This document shows positions 1 to 12,239 of a DNA stretch of 64,000 nucleotides, piece by piece. Position numbers and translations under genes: made by a program. The notes under the pieces were generated by a model. That model made no database searches and had not been told where the DNA came from. It worked only from the letters and a program-made list of their open reading frames with translations. The stretch's first letter is position 1; the number at the start of each line of letters is the position of its first letter. Where the stretch lies: NCBI GenBank assembly GCA_029876055.1, contig CM056874.1, forward strand, positions 7,378,001 to 7,442,000, read 5' to 3'. This DNA comes from Madurella fahalii (taxonomy: Eukaryota; Ascomycota; Sordariomycetes; Sordariales).

Positions 1-2612
1 GGCCCTGCGGCAGCTAGCTCTCCGCCACAACAGAAGCCGAAACCGGCCGCTGCCGTTGCCGTTGCCGCTGCCACTACCACCGCCGCTGCCATTCCGGCAC
101 ACAATGCCGGCCATCCTGCCTTCGCCAATGAAGCCAAACCCGCGGCCGCGCAGAACGGGCAACCCCTGACGCACACGCCGTCGCTCCTCGCTGCTGCCCA
201 ATCGCCGCCTCCACTTCCCGAGGGTTGGATTGCGCACCTCGACCAGAACTCGGGCCAGTATTACTATATCCACCTCGCCACCCAAGCCACGCAGTGGGAA
301 TTCCCCAAGGGGCCCACCCCCTTAAACCACGAGCCGGCCCCGCTGTCGCCTACGGCGTCGACGTACGGCAACCCCCTCGGATCACCCCTCCTAGGCGGCG
401 GGAAAGCGGGCCTCGCGTCGCCCATGTTCCACCCTCAGGGACACCCGGGCTATGCTGAGAGCATCATGAGCGTCACGGCGTCGGTGACCCCTTCGACAGC
501 GGGATTCACCGGGCCTCCGCCCAGCGCCGGCGTCGATGTGTACAAGGTCATGCCGACCAACGGCGTGTACTTTGGGCCCTACCTGCGCTACGTGAATATG
601 GACTTGGAGAAGGGCATCTGGTTGGGCAGCATCATGATTGTCACCGACGCGCCGCAGCCCCCGACCATCCACATCCACTTGAGCGTAGATCTGTCGCCTA
701 ACCCCCGCCAGCTCATCCCTCACAATATCTATACCCACCAGAGATGGACCTTTTACAAGTACGACGTGGATCTACAGATGTCGGACCATGGCACGGAACG
801 GTGGACGTATGCCGTGACATCGCACCTCGGGTGCACGCGGTACGAGTTTGTCGTGGCTGGACGCTACGAGACGGGCTGGCGCATGATTGCCCATTCGGGC
901 AACGACTTTGCGCCGTCGACCAACCAGAACGAGAGGGCGAAGCTTGGGGGCGTCGGTTTCATGTGGAAAGACATCCTACAGAAGAACGTCGAATGCGGCG
1001 GTTTCCATGTCCAGCTCGGACTCGGCGCCCAGATCTACGGCGACCGGCTCTGGAGGGAGGTCCCGCTCTTGAAGCAATGGCTCGCCATGCAGGGAAGGGA
1101 GAACCGCAAGAATGCCCCTTGGACAGCGAGGCACCAGGAGGACGTGTCGCACGCGTACTTCCACTACTATACCAGCCATTTCGACCAGCCATTTATGCGC
1201 GAGGCGTTTGCGCAGATCCCCCACGTCTTGCAAATCGATGATCATGACATGTAGGTTTCTTTTAAGAAAATCTCCGCCTCGTCTGGATCTGCGCTGACCT
1301 TAGCCACTAGCTTCGACGGCTTCGGCTCCTATCCCGACTACATGCAGTCGTCTGCCGTGTTCAAGGGCATTGGCCGCATCGCCATCGAGATGTACTTGCT
1401 CTTCCAGCACCACACAACGGTCGAGATCCTGCGCAATGTCAGCTCCGACATGGACTTATTCACCATCACCGGAGCCGGTTGGCACTTCGTCAAGTTCCTC
1501 GGCCCCGCTGTCGTGGTGATCGGCCCGGACTGCCGGTCGGAGCGCACCCAGAACCGCGTCATGGCCGGTCCGACGTACCAGGGCATCTTCCCCAAGGTCG
1601 CGACGCTGCCACCCAGCGTGCAGCACTGCATCTGGATGATCTCGGTGCCCGTCGTGTACCCACGTCTAGAGACTGTCGAGACGCTGGCTAACACGTTCGC
1701 GACGGGCAAGAAGGCGGTCAATACGACGTACAACATCCTGGGCAAGGTGACGAGCTCGGTGGCGGGCGTGGTTGGCGGCAAGGAGGTGGTCCAGCAAGGG
1801 TTCACGCAGGTTAAGAAGGCGGTGGGCAAGTCTGGGCTCATGGGCAACGTGCTCAACCAGTTTGGCGACTTCGACATTGGCGAGGAGCTGAAGGACCTGT
1901 GGACGCACGACTCCAAAGACCTCGAGAGGACCTATCTAATCCGGACCCTGCAGGGGATCGCCCAGCAGAAGGGCATCCGGATGACGTTCCTGTCAGGAGG
2001 TAAGCTCGCTCGCCCTCTGCTATCATTACCAAAGCAATACTCCTCCTCCCCTTTTTTTTTTCCTACTAACCTAATTCCAAAAACCAAACAGACGTCAACT
2101 GCTCCGGCGCCGGCCTTGTTCACGACCCAACCCACCCGAGCGACCACAAGACCATGTACCAGATCATCGCCTCCCCCGTCGTCGCGGCTCCTTGCAGCAA
2201 CTACCTCCTCAAGATGCTGCACAACAACAAGCTCCTGTACGTGCCGCAGAACGGCCACAAGTCGACGCACGAGGTGAGCGACACCAAGGAGGACATGATG
2301 GAGATCTTCCACACGGACGCGTCCGGCGGCGCCCGGGAGCACAAGAAGCTCATGGCCCGCCGGAACTACGTCGCCATCGTCGCCTACGACCCGGAAGCCA
2401 TCGCCGCCGCCGCCGCCGGCCAACAACCCCCCGGCCAGCTACCCGGCCAGCCGCAGCAGCCCGGGTACGCGGCGAGCGTCGGGAGCGGGAACTCGGGCGG
2501 CCTGAGCAAGCTCAGCTTGGCCGTCGACTTTGTGGTGCAGGGCGATGGGGCGTTCACGGCCACGACAAAGTATGGGCCGGTGATTATACCGCATTTGGAG
2601 TTTGGTCATTGA
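1..2612 (+). CDS. WW domain + PhoD-like phosphatase (5' partial)
   Basis: The gene is cut by the left edge; frame 1 is open from base 1. Exons are 1-1250, 1311-1999 and 2092-2612, giving 819 visible residues. An Ala/Pro-rich leader is followed by a WW domain near visible residues 72-103 (LPEGW at the start, QWEFP at the end). A long PhoD-like metallophosphatase region follows. Splicing intron 1 (1251-1310) restores IDDHDIFDGFGSYP, the metal-binding core expected of PhoD-type enzymes. Intron 2 (2000-2091) has a CTAAC branch point, and the join reads SGDVNCSG. The C-terminus contains a Gly/Pro/Gln linker. The family hydrolyses phosphodiesters or phosphomonoesters using bound metals; the substrate here is unknown. 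The WW module suggests recruitment to proline-rich partners, which is inference. There is no signal peptide in the visible part, but the true N-terminus is missing. Confidence 0.88.
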
Positions 2613-3128
2613 AGCTTTGGTGGTGGTGGCGGCGGTGGTGATGGTTGTAGAGGGGTTGAGTGGTGATGGTGACGATGATGACGATGACGACGATGATGAT
2701 GATAACCTATCCTTCCATCTTGGTGCCGTGTTGGTTGGTTAATTGGATTGTGGGACTGTAGGTAGATGTGCGGTGTACACCCTTTCCCCGCCCCTTATAT
2801 TGGTTTGCTTGTTTGTATGTATGGCGAGCAGTTTTGTATTAGCGAGATTTTGTAGCCTTTTGCTTGATTGATGAGATACTGCCAATAAGCACTACTAATA
2901 GGGGTCTTTTTTTGGAGTGCTGATGGGTTATGTCTTTGAAAAAGGGGGTTCCCTAGAGGCGACGAACCATGTTTATTGTCATATCTTTTTATTTGTCTAT
3001 TACCGCTCCGCATTTCCAATTGCAGGTATCAAAGGCACCAGCTTGCCATGAACGCATGTCTCCCTCCCTCCCTCCCTCCCTCCCTCTCTCAACCAGTCCG
3101 TTTCCCGCATCTAGGGTATCTAGAAAAT
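2613..3128. other. 3' flank between convergent genes
   Basis: No gene is seen. The start is a GGT/GAT trinucleotide-rich stretch (about 2620-2705) just after the PhoD stop. A TCCC/CCCT tetranucleotide microsatellite lies at 3057-3087. The interval presumably carries the two facing 3' UTRs. Confidence 0.6.
3061..3087. repeat. (CCCT)n microsatellite
   Basis: About six tandem CCCT units followed by CTCTC, in the intergenic space between PhoD and phosphomannomutase. Confidence 0.85.
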
Positions 3129-4110
3129 CTATTCTAGATTAAATAGCTTCTTCAGCTCGGCCATGGTCTCGTGCGGCCCCGTCACCGAGTGCCCGATGGT
3201 CCGGCTGTCGGTATAGATCTCGTAATCGTTGCCGCCCTCAAACGTCTTGTCGCCAAAGAAGTGGATCGTTGTGTACTGCACGCCGCCGGGCTTCTTGGCC
3301 TCGTTCTCGAGGTGCTGTAGGCAGTAGGTCTTATCCCAGCCAGCGGGGAAGACGTCGAACGAGATTTGCCCGCCGATGGAGAAGCTAGAATTGTGCTCTC
3401 TGTTAGTACGGCATCGTAGGAAGGGAGAGGGAGGAAGAGAAGGGGAAAAAAAAGGGGGGGTCTAGGACATACGTCAACCCCAAATGCCCAAACCTCTCCT
3501 TCAGCTTCTCCACGAACGCCTTGCGCACCCCGTGCTCCTTGTCATACTTCTCGTAGTCGTTCCGCTCCTGCACGCTCGCGTTCCTCCCGATGGGCGACAC
3601 GTTGATCATGCCGTTGCGGAACTCGACAAAGGTCCCGCGCTTGACGGGTATCTCGAGGTCGGCAATGTAGTGCAGGATGAAGCGCACCAGCTCCTTGTAC
3701 TGGTCCTCGCCAATCCACTTGATAAAGCTGTTGGAGGGGAGCTGCTGGCCCATCTTGTACGCCGTCAGGCCGTTCTCGGCGAAGCAGAAGTCGAAGAGCG
3801 ACGTCACGGCCACGTCGGCGCGGCCCAGCTGCTCCTGCTGCTTGGCCAGATCGCTGCCGCCCACGAAGCCGATGGCCACCTTTTGGCGCAGCCGCGAGAG
3901 GAGGTTCAGCATTTCGGGCGAGACGCTCTGGGGACGGCGCGGGTATGTTGCGGTTAGCGGGCTGGTTCGTCATTATTCACTAGCTTTCGGCTGGGGAACC
4001 ACAAGAGAAAGGTTAGGTACCAGCCGGGCAGGTGTAAGGGTGCCATCGACGTCAAAGAGGCAGATGGTGTTCTTGATCTCGCGATCCGCGAGAGGAGGAT
4101 AAGACGCCAT
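3129..4110 (-). CDS. Phosphomannomutase (Sec53/PMM)
   Basis: Converts mannose-6-phosphate to mannose-1-phosphate in the cytosol, supplying GDP-mannose for N-glycans, GPI anchors and O-mannosylation. Exons on the minus strand are 4021-4110, 3473-3927 and 3129-3384, coding for 266 aa, the normal length for the eukaryotic PMM family. The HAD-type catalytic motif FDVDGTLTPAR has the nucleophile Asp at residue 20 and the second Asp at 22. IGFVGGSDLAKQ, GLTAYKMG, EFRNGMINVSPIGR and the C-terminal FFGDKTFEGGNDYEI segment are family hallmarks. Both introns (3928-4020 and 3385-3472) close in phase. The ATG at 4110 gives MASYPPLADRE. The enzyme is usually essential in fungi. Confidence 0.95.
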
Positions 4111-4605
4111 GGTTTACGGCGGTTGAGGTTGTGGTCGGGAAAAAAGATTGGAAGTTGCTGCGCCTGGCGGAAAAGAAAAAGGCAGCTATTATGGTTGTGT
4201 ACACACAACCTTACATAGGAGAAGCTGTCCTCGAAAAGTTTCGGTGAAGGGTCCAGGCCGGTTCCCCCAAGCTCTGCTTGGAATCAAGGGACCATCCCTG
4301 AGGGGACCGTCTGGTTGCCCCTCATGACCCCTCCTCCACTTGACAAGCACCCCACTTTCCCTTAGCAGCGAAGCGGGGGGACTCTCAGGGGACTTTTCAG
4401 GGGCGCTCTAGATCGACATGATTCAAACCCCACCCTCCTTCATGTGCACCTGGGATTAACAGGCCGGGATTTTTCCAACTCTTCAACACCAATGTAGCTG
4501 TTCTACCGATTTACCTATCTTTTCTGCGGTTCTATGAGTTTCCCCGGAAACGATCATCACCAGGACCGGCGTAGACCACAATCACAGGCGAGGCGGTTAA
4601 GGCCA
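4111..4605. other. Intergenic, promoter side of phosphomannomutase
   Basis: No ORF or RNA gene is supported. The first ~150 bases must hold the PMM leader and core promoter. Runs such as TTTTCAGGGG at about 4390-4405 are the only local structure noticed. Confidence 0.5.
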
Positions 4606-5029
4606 TCAAGCTTTGAAAGGTGCAGTCACCGAGGTATCCTTGAATTTCCCATTTTTGTCCCCCGTGCGCTTGTGGTCGGCGGATCGTGTCCGTATTGCAC
4701 TGCCTGAGTTCTTCCCGCCTTTGCAGAGAAAATCTCCTCTATCGGCTCCATCAGGCTTCTTGGAAACATCCTTCTGTCCTGTCTGGTCACTGCCCATCTT
4801 ATTCGACTGTAGCGCCTCCATTAGCGCGTCGAATGTCGCTCGTTTGAACGCGGAAGTGTGCAATTACCGTGGCTAGTCCGTCGCCGTCTGACTTCTTGCC
4901 AGCTTGACTGGCGCCAGCCCACTGCCGGCGGTGCTGTTGAGTACGACGCTCCTCGTCCTCCAGCTCATTGGTGCCAGCCCGTTTACTAAGGGACACCCTC
5001 CCAGATTGATGATTGAGTTCGTTATGCAT
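4606..5029 (-). CDS. Hypothetical small protein, two exons (tentative)
   Basis: Not recognised. ATG at 5029 opens 54 codons (4868-5029) that run into a GTAATT donor. A CAG acceptor at 4807-4808, preceded by a GCTAAT-like branch site, gives a 61-nt intron (4807-4867). The downstream frame then stays open for 66 codons to TGA at 4606. Both junctions are phase 0, giving about 120 aa. The product is hydrophilic and rich in Lys, Asp, Gln and Ser, with no membrane segment or known motif. Both halves look more protein-like than a random frame, but there is no family support. Chance ORFs, or part of an RNA leader, remain possible. Confidence 0.35.
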
Positions 5030-5309
5030 CCGGGAATTGAGTTTCTAACAGGAGGTTGATGCTGCAGGATTCTGGAGATTAGATCTGGTCTAGCACCCTT
5101 CCCGAGTGAACTGCGCCGTCTCCCCCCCCCCAGGGGTAGGCGGGACTATGTATCAATCTCGAGAGACAGTCTCCTGTAACACGTGGCAGAGAGCATTCGC
5201 CCGGCTGAATGAATGGCCTACGCCATGGCTGTGGCGAGACACGGGAAAGGCAGCGCCACCCGACAATTGTGTGTAGCCGTTACATGAATAGGCAATCTTG
5301 ACGAACCCC

Positions 5310-8300
5310 TCATGACACGTCAGACCAGATGCCGGTGAGCTCAACCACAAGATTGACAATGGTGCCGACAGTCCAGATGGTAATCAACCCCCAGCCAATC
5401 TTCCGGCTCATCACCCAGTTGTTCGAGGGTACGACGATGAGGAGGGTGATGAGTGTCAGCAGCACTGTAACCGCCGAGATCATCAAAGTGCCGCCGACTT
5501 GGATGCGGTAGGGCTTATAGTGGAGCGGCAAGTCGGGATGCTTCTGGTGCTTCTTGTTGGCTTGGGCAATACCCATCCACGCGCCGCCGATGCCCACGCC
5601 CAGTAGGATGTTCAACATCGGCCCTCCAAAGCAAGCCGCCCTGCGTGTTTGGTTAGCTGCACATTTCGACAAGACGGGTATCAAGATATGACAAACTTAC
5701 AGTGCCATGACGGGATATCCTAGGCGGGCGACGGTAACATCGGCCACAAGGTCACCCAAAGAGTTGCCCACGGCAAAGACGGTCAGACCCAGAATGGCCT
5801 CTGAAATATTCAGTATCACGCCGAAGGCCTTGAGCACCCCGACCACCTCTCCCGCGATAGTCGAGATCCACGCGACACTGATGATGAATCCCAGGAAGCA
5901 TAGCAGAAAGTGGTATTTTGGCTTCTTCTCGGCAGTCGTGGTCAGGAGGAGAGTCAGCAGCAGACAAAGGGAAACCAGAAGCGAGTACAAGGTCAGTATC
6001 AGCAGGTCCCTTCCCGGTTGCTCCAAGTCCTCGGCTGTATTGGCCCAGACGACGAAGACCACGAAGAGCGGGCCTGTGAACAGTTGCACTGCGACAAGCC
6101 ATCTGTTCCAGCCAGATGGAGCTTCCGAAGACGCCGTGATTCGGTCAGACTCTGGGCCGGCTGGCTTCGCCACCTGCGGAACCTGCATGCTCATGGACGA
6201 GCGCTCACCCGGAGGAACCGAGGCTGGGGCGCCCGACGGATGTGGGGTACTTAGCGACATCAGCGAGGGAGACAAGCTGAGCGGCGACCTTGTGGACACC
6301 GATCGGGTTCGCCGTTGGTATGCCTGCCATTCCGTCTCGGGCTGTATTTCACCACCTTCTACCGAGATGGGTGGTGCAATGTTTCCAGGTTGACCAGCTT
6401 CTGGGGGATCCGCGATGTCGGCCTCAGAGTCCTCGCCGTTCCCATTGTCCGTCTCGACGACCGGCAACGTCACGACAAGAAAGAATATGCTCGGGACCGA
6501 GACCAGGCTAAGAAACTTATCCCACAACGTCTTTTCCTTCCACCCTTGGAGGGTTGGGAAGATAGTGGCGAGGAGGACATGGGGCGCCGGGAGCAGCTGG
6601 TAAGGCCACCATTTGACAGGCCTTGGGTGCTCTGCCTGGTCATCAAGCCCTGGGACAGAGTGAAGGCGCGCATCCAGGGAATTCGAAAATGAAAATGCAG
6701 TCGGTTCTTGGAATGGGGTCAAGGTTGCCGGGGACTCGGATAGGCCGGGGAAAGGAGATATTGATGGTGATGACTGTGCGCTGGAGTGACGACCGGGAGA
6801 GGGAATCCGAATCTGCAGGTACTGAGTCTGCCTGGGTGAAGGCGAGCTCTGAGCCGTATTGTCGGCGGACGGACCGGGAGAACCGAGGGGCGGGGCAAGC
6901 CTTCCATCGATGGTGCGCGCTGCTGAGCTCGTCCGAGTTTCCGGTGCTGAGGCAGCTTCAGGCTGGGGCTGTTGAAGGCCGGCGCTCTCCAGGTTTAGGG
7001 GCTGGTTCCCGTATGACAGTGCGCGTTCTCTTGGCCCGGAAGGAAGCTGGGTTGGGAACGTCTTAGTTCGCGGACGACCGCGAACACCTTCGATAATGGA
7101 ACTGGCGTGCTGATGGCCCGAGTGCGACCTACTCGGAAGTGGACCCATGTGCATGTTTCTCTCCTTCTGCAACGACGACAAAACCGATCTAAACTCTAGC
7201 ACGCCCACGAGGCTGGGCCGGATTGGGGTGATGGTCGTGTTGCTTCGTCCCCAGCGCGGGCGATTAACGCGCATGCTGCTCGCCATTTCGGCGGCAACCT
7301 GTATGCCTCGCCCCTCCTCGTCGTCGTTGGGAGACGGCGGCCGCATCCCAACTCCGTCAACTTCAATCCGGGGGCCCCGTTCCAAAGCGCTTATGTCGGC
7401 AGCTTCCGAGGCGCTCCTCGATCGACCGCCCACAGGGGCCGCTTCGTCCTCATCCGGCTCGTCGCGGTAGGGTTCCAGTTCTTCGGTCCCTCGACCCGAG
7501 GAGGTGTAAAGGTGGGCGCGGGCTGCGGCATCCCTCAGGCGCTGCCTCCTCCTCCTGACAGTGAGCCAGTGCCATCCCACGACGACCAGCACGTAAAAGA
7601 GGTAGAAGCCAATCATGGTGAAGCACTCCCACAGATGCAGCTCGCCGTCGGCCAGGAATACCATGGTGAAGCTAATGGCGGCAATGAAGAAGACAATGTC
7701 CCGCACGAATGTCCGTTTGCTAACCTTGAACTCGCGGACCAGGGCCATGGAGCCGGCGACGACGGCCGTGATGAATCCAGCCGCGCCAATCAGCTCGCCG
7801 ACGGCCATGCTCCCGCTGTTGGAACCCATGGCGGCGAAGGTGCTGAAGACATCCGGAGAGCCATTGCCGAAGGCGAGGAAGGTAACGCCTGCCAGGCTCT
7901 CGCTCAGTCCAAGTACGCCGGCAATGGTGCTGAGGTTGACGCTAAAGAAGTCGCTGGCGGCGATGCCGATGGTGGTGAACAGCAGGGCAAGCCAGGCGGC
8001 AAGGATGGCGAATGCAACGGGTTTCGCGCCGCCCAAGGTGCAATAATAGAAGGCCAGATAGTGCAGGAGGCCGGCCTCGTCGTCTTCGCAGTTGGCGAGT
8101 ATGAAGGCGCATTGGTCGGCGGCATCGTGAACGGCGCGGCAATCAACGTCGGCTTCCCGCACTCCTCTGGAAGCCAGCACGGAACGGGCCTGCCGGAGGC
8201 CGGGCGCCGATGTGAAGAGCGCTAAGGCGGCGATTATGGCGATGAGCAAGATGCCTGCGGCGGCGGGCCGCAGGGAGGTGTATCGGCTCCGCATTCGGCG

Positions 8301-8312
8301 AGTGGCAGCCAT
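5310..8312 (-). CDS. Sodium/calcium exchanger family protein (CCX/NCLX-like)
   Basis: A membrane antiporter of the Ca2+/cation superfamily. Exons are 5701-8312 and 5310-5640, with a 60-nt intron (5641-5700) in the second alpha repeat; 980 aa. Splicing gives GYPVMALAACFGGPMLN. There is an N-terminal signal-anchor-like hydrophobic stretch (about 17-37). The first alpha repeat holds GNGSPDVFSTFAAM and the second holds GNSLGDLVADV. The paired GNGSPD/GNSLGD motifs and the CFGGPMLNILLGVG segment resemble the NCLX (SLC8B1), yeast YDL206W and plant CCX branch rather than VCX1-type H+/Ca2+ exchangers. The hydrophobic bundles are separated by a Ser/Pro/Arg-rich loop of roughly 300 or more residues. Expected location is an internal membrane (vacuole, ER or mitochondria); transported ion and compartment are inferred. 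Start ATG at 8312 gives MAATRRMRSRY. Confidence 0.9.
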
Positions 8313-9320
8313 ATCTGGTTTACCGCAGCATTGCGCAGACGGATCCAGCAGATTCGGAAAGGCAAACGGGAAGGATGTCTTGGCCCCGGGTTATATACCT
8401 GGTCAATTTGATTTGTTGGCATGCGACGACGACCGAGCGGTTATGAGATCATGGTGTCGGACCTCGCAAGTCCAACAAGGATGAATGAGTTGCCATTGAA
8501 CGCGCGGGCGACGACCAGAAAACCGCCGTTAGAACCGCCGTTGTTTGCGGTCGGATTCACCCGTCACCAGGAAGTGACCCCTGCTGTCGTTGAGAGCGCC
8601 AATTGGGCACACTATGGCCTTCTCGCTTGGAGCAGGCCAACTGAAACGCGCCGTGCCAAGTTTGCGATTGCCCGTCTCTTTGGCAGATAATGAACGAGGC
8701 CGAACGAGGCCGGTGCAGCAGCGATAGCCGTGCGGTGCAGTAGGTTTCTTTGGTTTGAGATGGCATGAGCTGTCACTGATCATCAATATGCAGAGCGTCT
8801 TGTCATGATGACTTGAGACCGAAGAGCCAGTCAGCTCTGAAGCAACAGATGGCGTCGGGCACTGGGTACGTTGCATACCAGCAAGCTTTATTGGAGAGAC
8901 AAAAAGGAGGGTGGGCCATAGAACATGTTCGCAACGGAGCAGTCCAATGTGTCCTACCTTCGTGCTTCAAAGCCTTCTACCATGATGCGCGACTTGGCCA
9001 GTTGACGCCTCAGATAACAACGCCCTGGCTAATGTACAGTACCGTATCGATATAGGGCACCTTTGAGCGCTTAGCTACAGAATTCTAGGTTAATGCTTTT
9101 GGATGCGTCACGTCAGTGGCTCGTTCAGGTGGCACGGAAATATCAGCGGGGAAACGGCTTATCATCACGTGATTCTGCTTATGGACCCCAAGTCATCCAA
9201 TCACGGGCGCATCCAGGCTGAACCAAGCCGAAGTAAACAAACACTTTGGCGGCGCCAAATCTTCAATCGGCGGCGACGAGCGCATTTGTGCTGCAACAAC
9301 ACCACGACGCCACGACAAAG
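8313..9320. other. Divergent promoter region, exchanger / condensin
   Basis: About 1 kb separates the start codons of the minus-strand exchanger and the plus-strand condensin gene, so it must contain both promoters. ORFs here are short and overlap on both strands, and none looks coding. A GAACCGCCGTT-type short repeat occurs near 8522-8545. Confidence 0.6.
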
Positions 9321-12239
9321 ATGCCTCGAGTTGCCCAGGGCCCGCGCAGAAGCGGGAGCAGGACCGTTTCGGGGTCTCTGCTTGCCTCGCCGTTTAAATC
9401 GCCCGTCAAGTGAGTCGCATTGCGTCGCTTTTTTGGGTTTCCCCGCAACGAAATTGAGCACTCCGGCCCAAGGGATGGGAACGGCCGCTAAATCGCATGT
9501 CGAGCAGGATCCCACTGAACGATGATGCGCAAGAAAAAGCACAGCGCTCGCATGGGCGCAAGGCCGCCCACGAGGCCCAGATCAACCAGCTCCGGGCCGC
9601 AGCGACAAGCACACCGCGCAAGGCGAGCGCAACTCTCAACGACCTGGACAATGGCGGATCACCGAGCTCGAACCCCCGCACTCCGCGGCAGCGTAGGAGT
9701 GGTGTCATGGTGCTAGATGATGACGAGCAGCTCGTCGTGGGCGGCAAGGCCGTGACCCCCATGAAGCGGGTGCCCATCCTGGCCAATTTCGAGGAGTGGA
9801 TGAAGATGGCGACCGACAACAAGATCAACGCGGCTAACTCATGGAACTTTGCGCTGATCGACTACTTCCACGACATGTCGCTGCTAAAAGAGGGCGACGG
9901 CGTCAACTTCCAAAAAGCCAGCTGCACTCTCGACGGCTGCGTCAAGATCTACACGAGTAGAGTTGACAGCGTTGCCACTGAGACGGGGAAACTGCTCAGC
10001 GGTTTGGCCGATAGCCGCGACAGCAAGAGGAAGGACCGCGAGGGCGAAGACGAGGACGACGAGGAAGAGGAGGTCGATGAGGATGGCAACGTGCGCAAGA
10101 AGCCCAAGAAGAAGGTAACGCTGTCTTCCCGCTTGCTGCCGGGCACTCTAGTTGCAATACTAACCGCACGGCAGACACAGAGATCATCTGAGGCTACCCT
10201 GGCGCCATCATTTGCATCCCTGCAGTTGAAGAAATTGGAATTAGAATTCGCAGTCGACCCCCTGTTCAAAAAGGCCTCGGCTGACTTTGACGAGGGTGGC
10301 GCAAAGGGACTTTTGCTGAATCATCTAATGATCGACTCCCAGGGACGTATTGTGTTTGACAGCAGCGACGACGCCGCCGACGCCGCCGAGGCTGCAGCCA
10401 AGTCCCGCCACAGGGGCGACGGTGAGGAGGTCGATGCTGAGGGCGATGTCTCGATGGGCGACCGGGACGAGACGCCTACCCCCCAGGTGGTGGAGGAGGA
10501 GGAGGAGGAGGATGATGTTGAGATTGATGTCGCCGGTCTTGGAGCAAGATATTTCCCCGACCTGAGCCGTCTGGACAGCATGGACGTCTGCCCATCTCTG
10601 AAGACCTTCGATCTCGGCGACCCGTCTGGCTCCCTGGATATCCCCTTCCTGCGGGCACCGGACGACTGGCGCCAAGACCAGGACAAGGAGAAGACCCCTG
10701 GTCCTGGCGGGATCGGCGACAAGTCTGGCATGTTCATCGACGAGGAGAACCCTCTGGGATTCGACGACGAGGATGGACTTGGAACGTTCGACTTGGGCGC
10801 CGATGTCGATTTTGGCGAAGGAGGCGAGGCATGGGCGCGCGAGGCTGCTCTCGAGCCGCAGATGATGCGCGCGTTTGACCTAGGGGATCCTGTGGGAGTA
10901 GAGGGCGAGGGCGACGGGGTTGACATGATGGATACAGGGAAAGGCGACTTTATGGTCTCCATGACCCACGCCCAGAAGGCCGACAAGATGCACGAGGACA
11001 TCCTCAGCTACTTCGACCAAGCCCTCCAAAAGAACTGGACGAGCGCCGAGCACTGGAGGATACGGAAGATCAAGGACGTCAACAAGCCCACAGAACCCAC
11101 AAGACAACGCAAGGAGAAGCAGCCATTCGAGATCGACTTTGCGTCGCCCCTTGACCCGGCAGTTGCCGAGGTGATCTACACCCAGGCCTCGACAAATTCG
11201 GCCATCTCCATGCCCAAGAAAGATTGGAAGTCCAAGTCGCGCAACCTACTCCCCGACGACAAGCACTTTAGCTCCAAGCAGCTCCTCAGCCTGTTCCTGA
11301 AGCCCAAGGCGCGCATGGGCAGGCGGCGCATGCTCGGTGGGTCCAGCCGGATAGGCAACATCGACACCCAGCGCCAGAACGACATCCCCGAAGGCGAAAT
11401 GGACGAAGCCTTCTGGGCGTCACAGAAGCCGCCGCAACTCAACCCCGACGACGGCGTCCCCAGCCGAGAGTCATCAGCCCTCCCGCAAGGCGACTACGAC
11501 GCCAACTTCTTCCAGGACGACGGCTTACCCTTCGCGGGCGGCGCGGGCGGCGACGACGACGACGACATGGACGAGTTCGCTGACGCGCGCGAGCATTTCT
11601 CGCCCGAGGCTGGTGGGCCTGGCGGCATGATGATGAGCGACGTGGGCATGACGGGCGCCTTCAACGGCATGACGGTGACCAACCCGGCCGACCTGGCGTT
11701 TGGCACCATGCTCGTGACGCAGAGCAGGCGCGTCAGGCCCGAGTACGTGCAATACGCGCGCAAGGCCAAGAAGGTGGACGTGAGGCGGCTCAAGGAGGAG
11801 ATTTGGAAGGGGATGGGTCTTGAAACGTTGGACGTATGTGTCTTAATTTTTCCCTCTACCCCCCGCCCCCCCTTTTTCCTCCTATTTTGTGTTTTTCCCG
11901 TTGACCTCAAACCCCCAACTCCCCCAAACTGACACAGATACACAGGATTTGGACCCCCCCAGAACACCAACCGCCGAAGATCCCATGCCCCAAGCGAAAT
12001 CGCTCCCCCTGGACGGCCGCCAGCAAGAAGGCCCGACCCTCAAGTTCACCGACGTCATGAACGACCTGCAGCGCGTCTACCCCAAGCCGGTCATGGACGA
12101 CATCTCGACCAGCTACTGCTTCATCTGCCTGCTGCACCTGGCCAACGAGAAGGGTCTGGTCATCACCAAGACGCCCGAGTTGGACGAGCTGCACATCCGG
12201 AAGGACTGGTCGGCCGAGGTAGTGGACGGGGCTGACTGA
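9321..12239 (+). CDS. Condensin complex subunit 2 (Barren/CAP-H, kleisin)
   Basis: The kleisin subunit that bridges the SMC2/SMC4 heads in condensin I and is needed for mitotic chromosome compaction. Exons are 9321-9409, 9508-10114, 10175-11833 and 11946-12239, coding for 882 aa, normal for fungal Brn1/Cnd2. Exon 1 supplies the basic N-terminus, and the first join reads SPVKIPLNDDAQEKA. Family blocks visible are FALIDYFHDMSLL, the FKKASADFDEGGAKGLLLNHL region, FDLGDP repeats in the acidic middle, and the C-terminal DISTSYCFICLLHLANEKGL winged-helix part. Acidic/lysine tracts sit near residues 190-230. Intron 2 (10115-10174) is exactly 60 nt and free of stops. The final acceptor was chosen at 11944-11945 because the nearer AG breaks frame. 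Confidence 0.95.

Noticed and set aside
7512..8225. 237-codon plus-strand ORF antisense to the exchanger
   Set aside because: Antisense shadow of a GC-rich coding region with no independent support.
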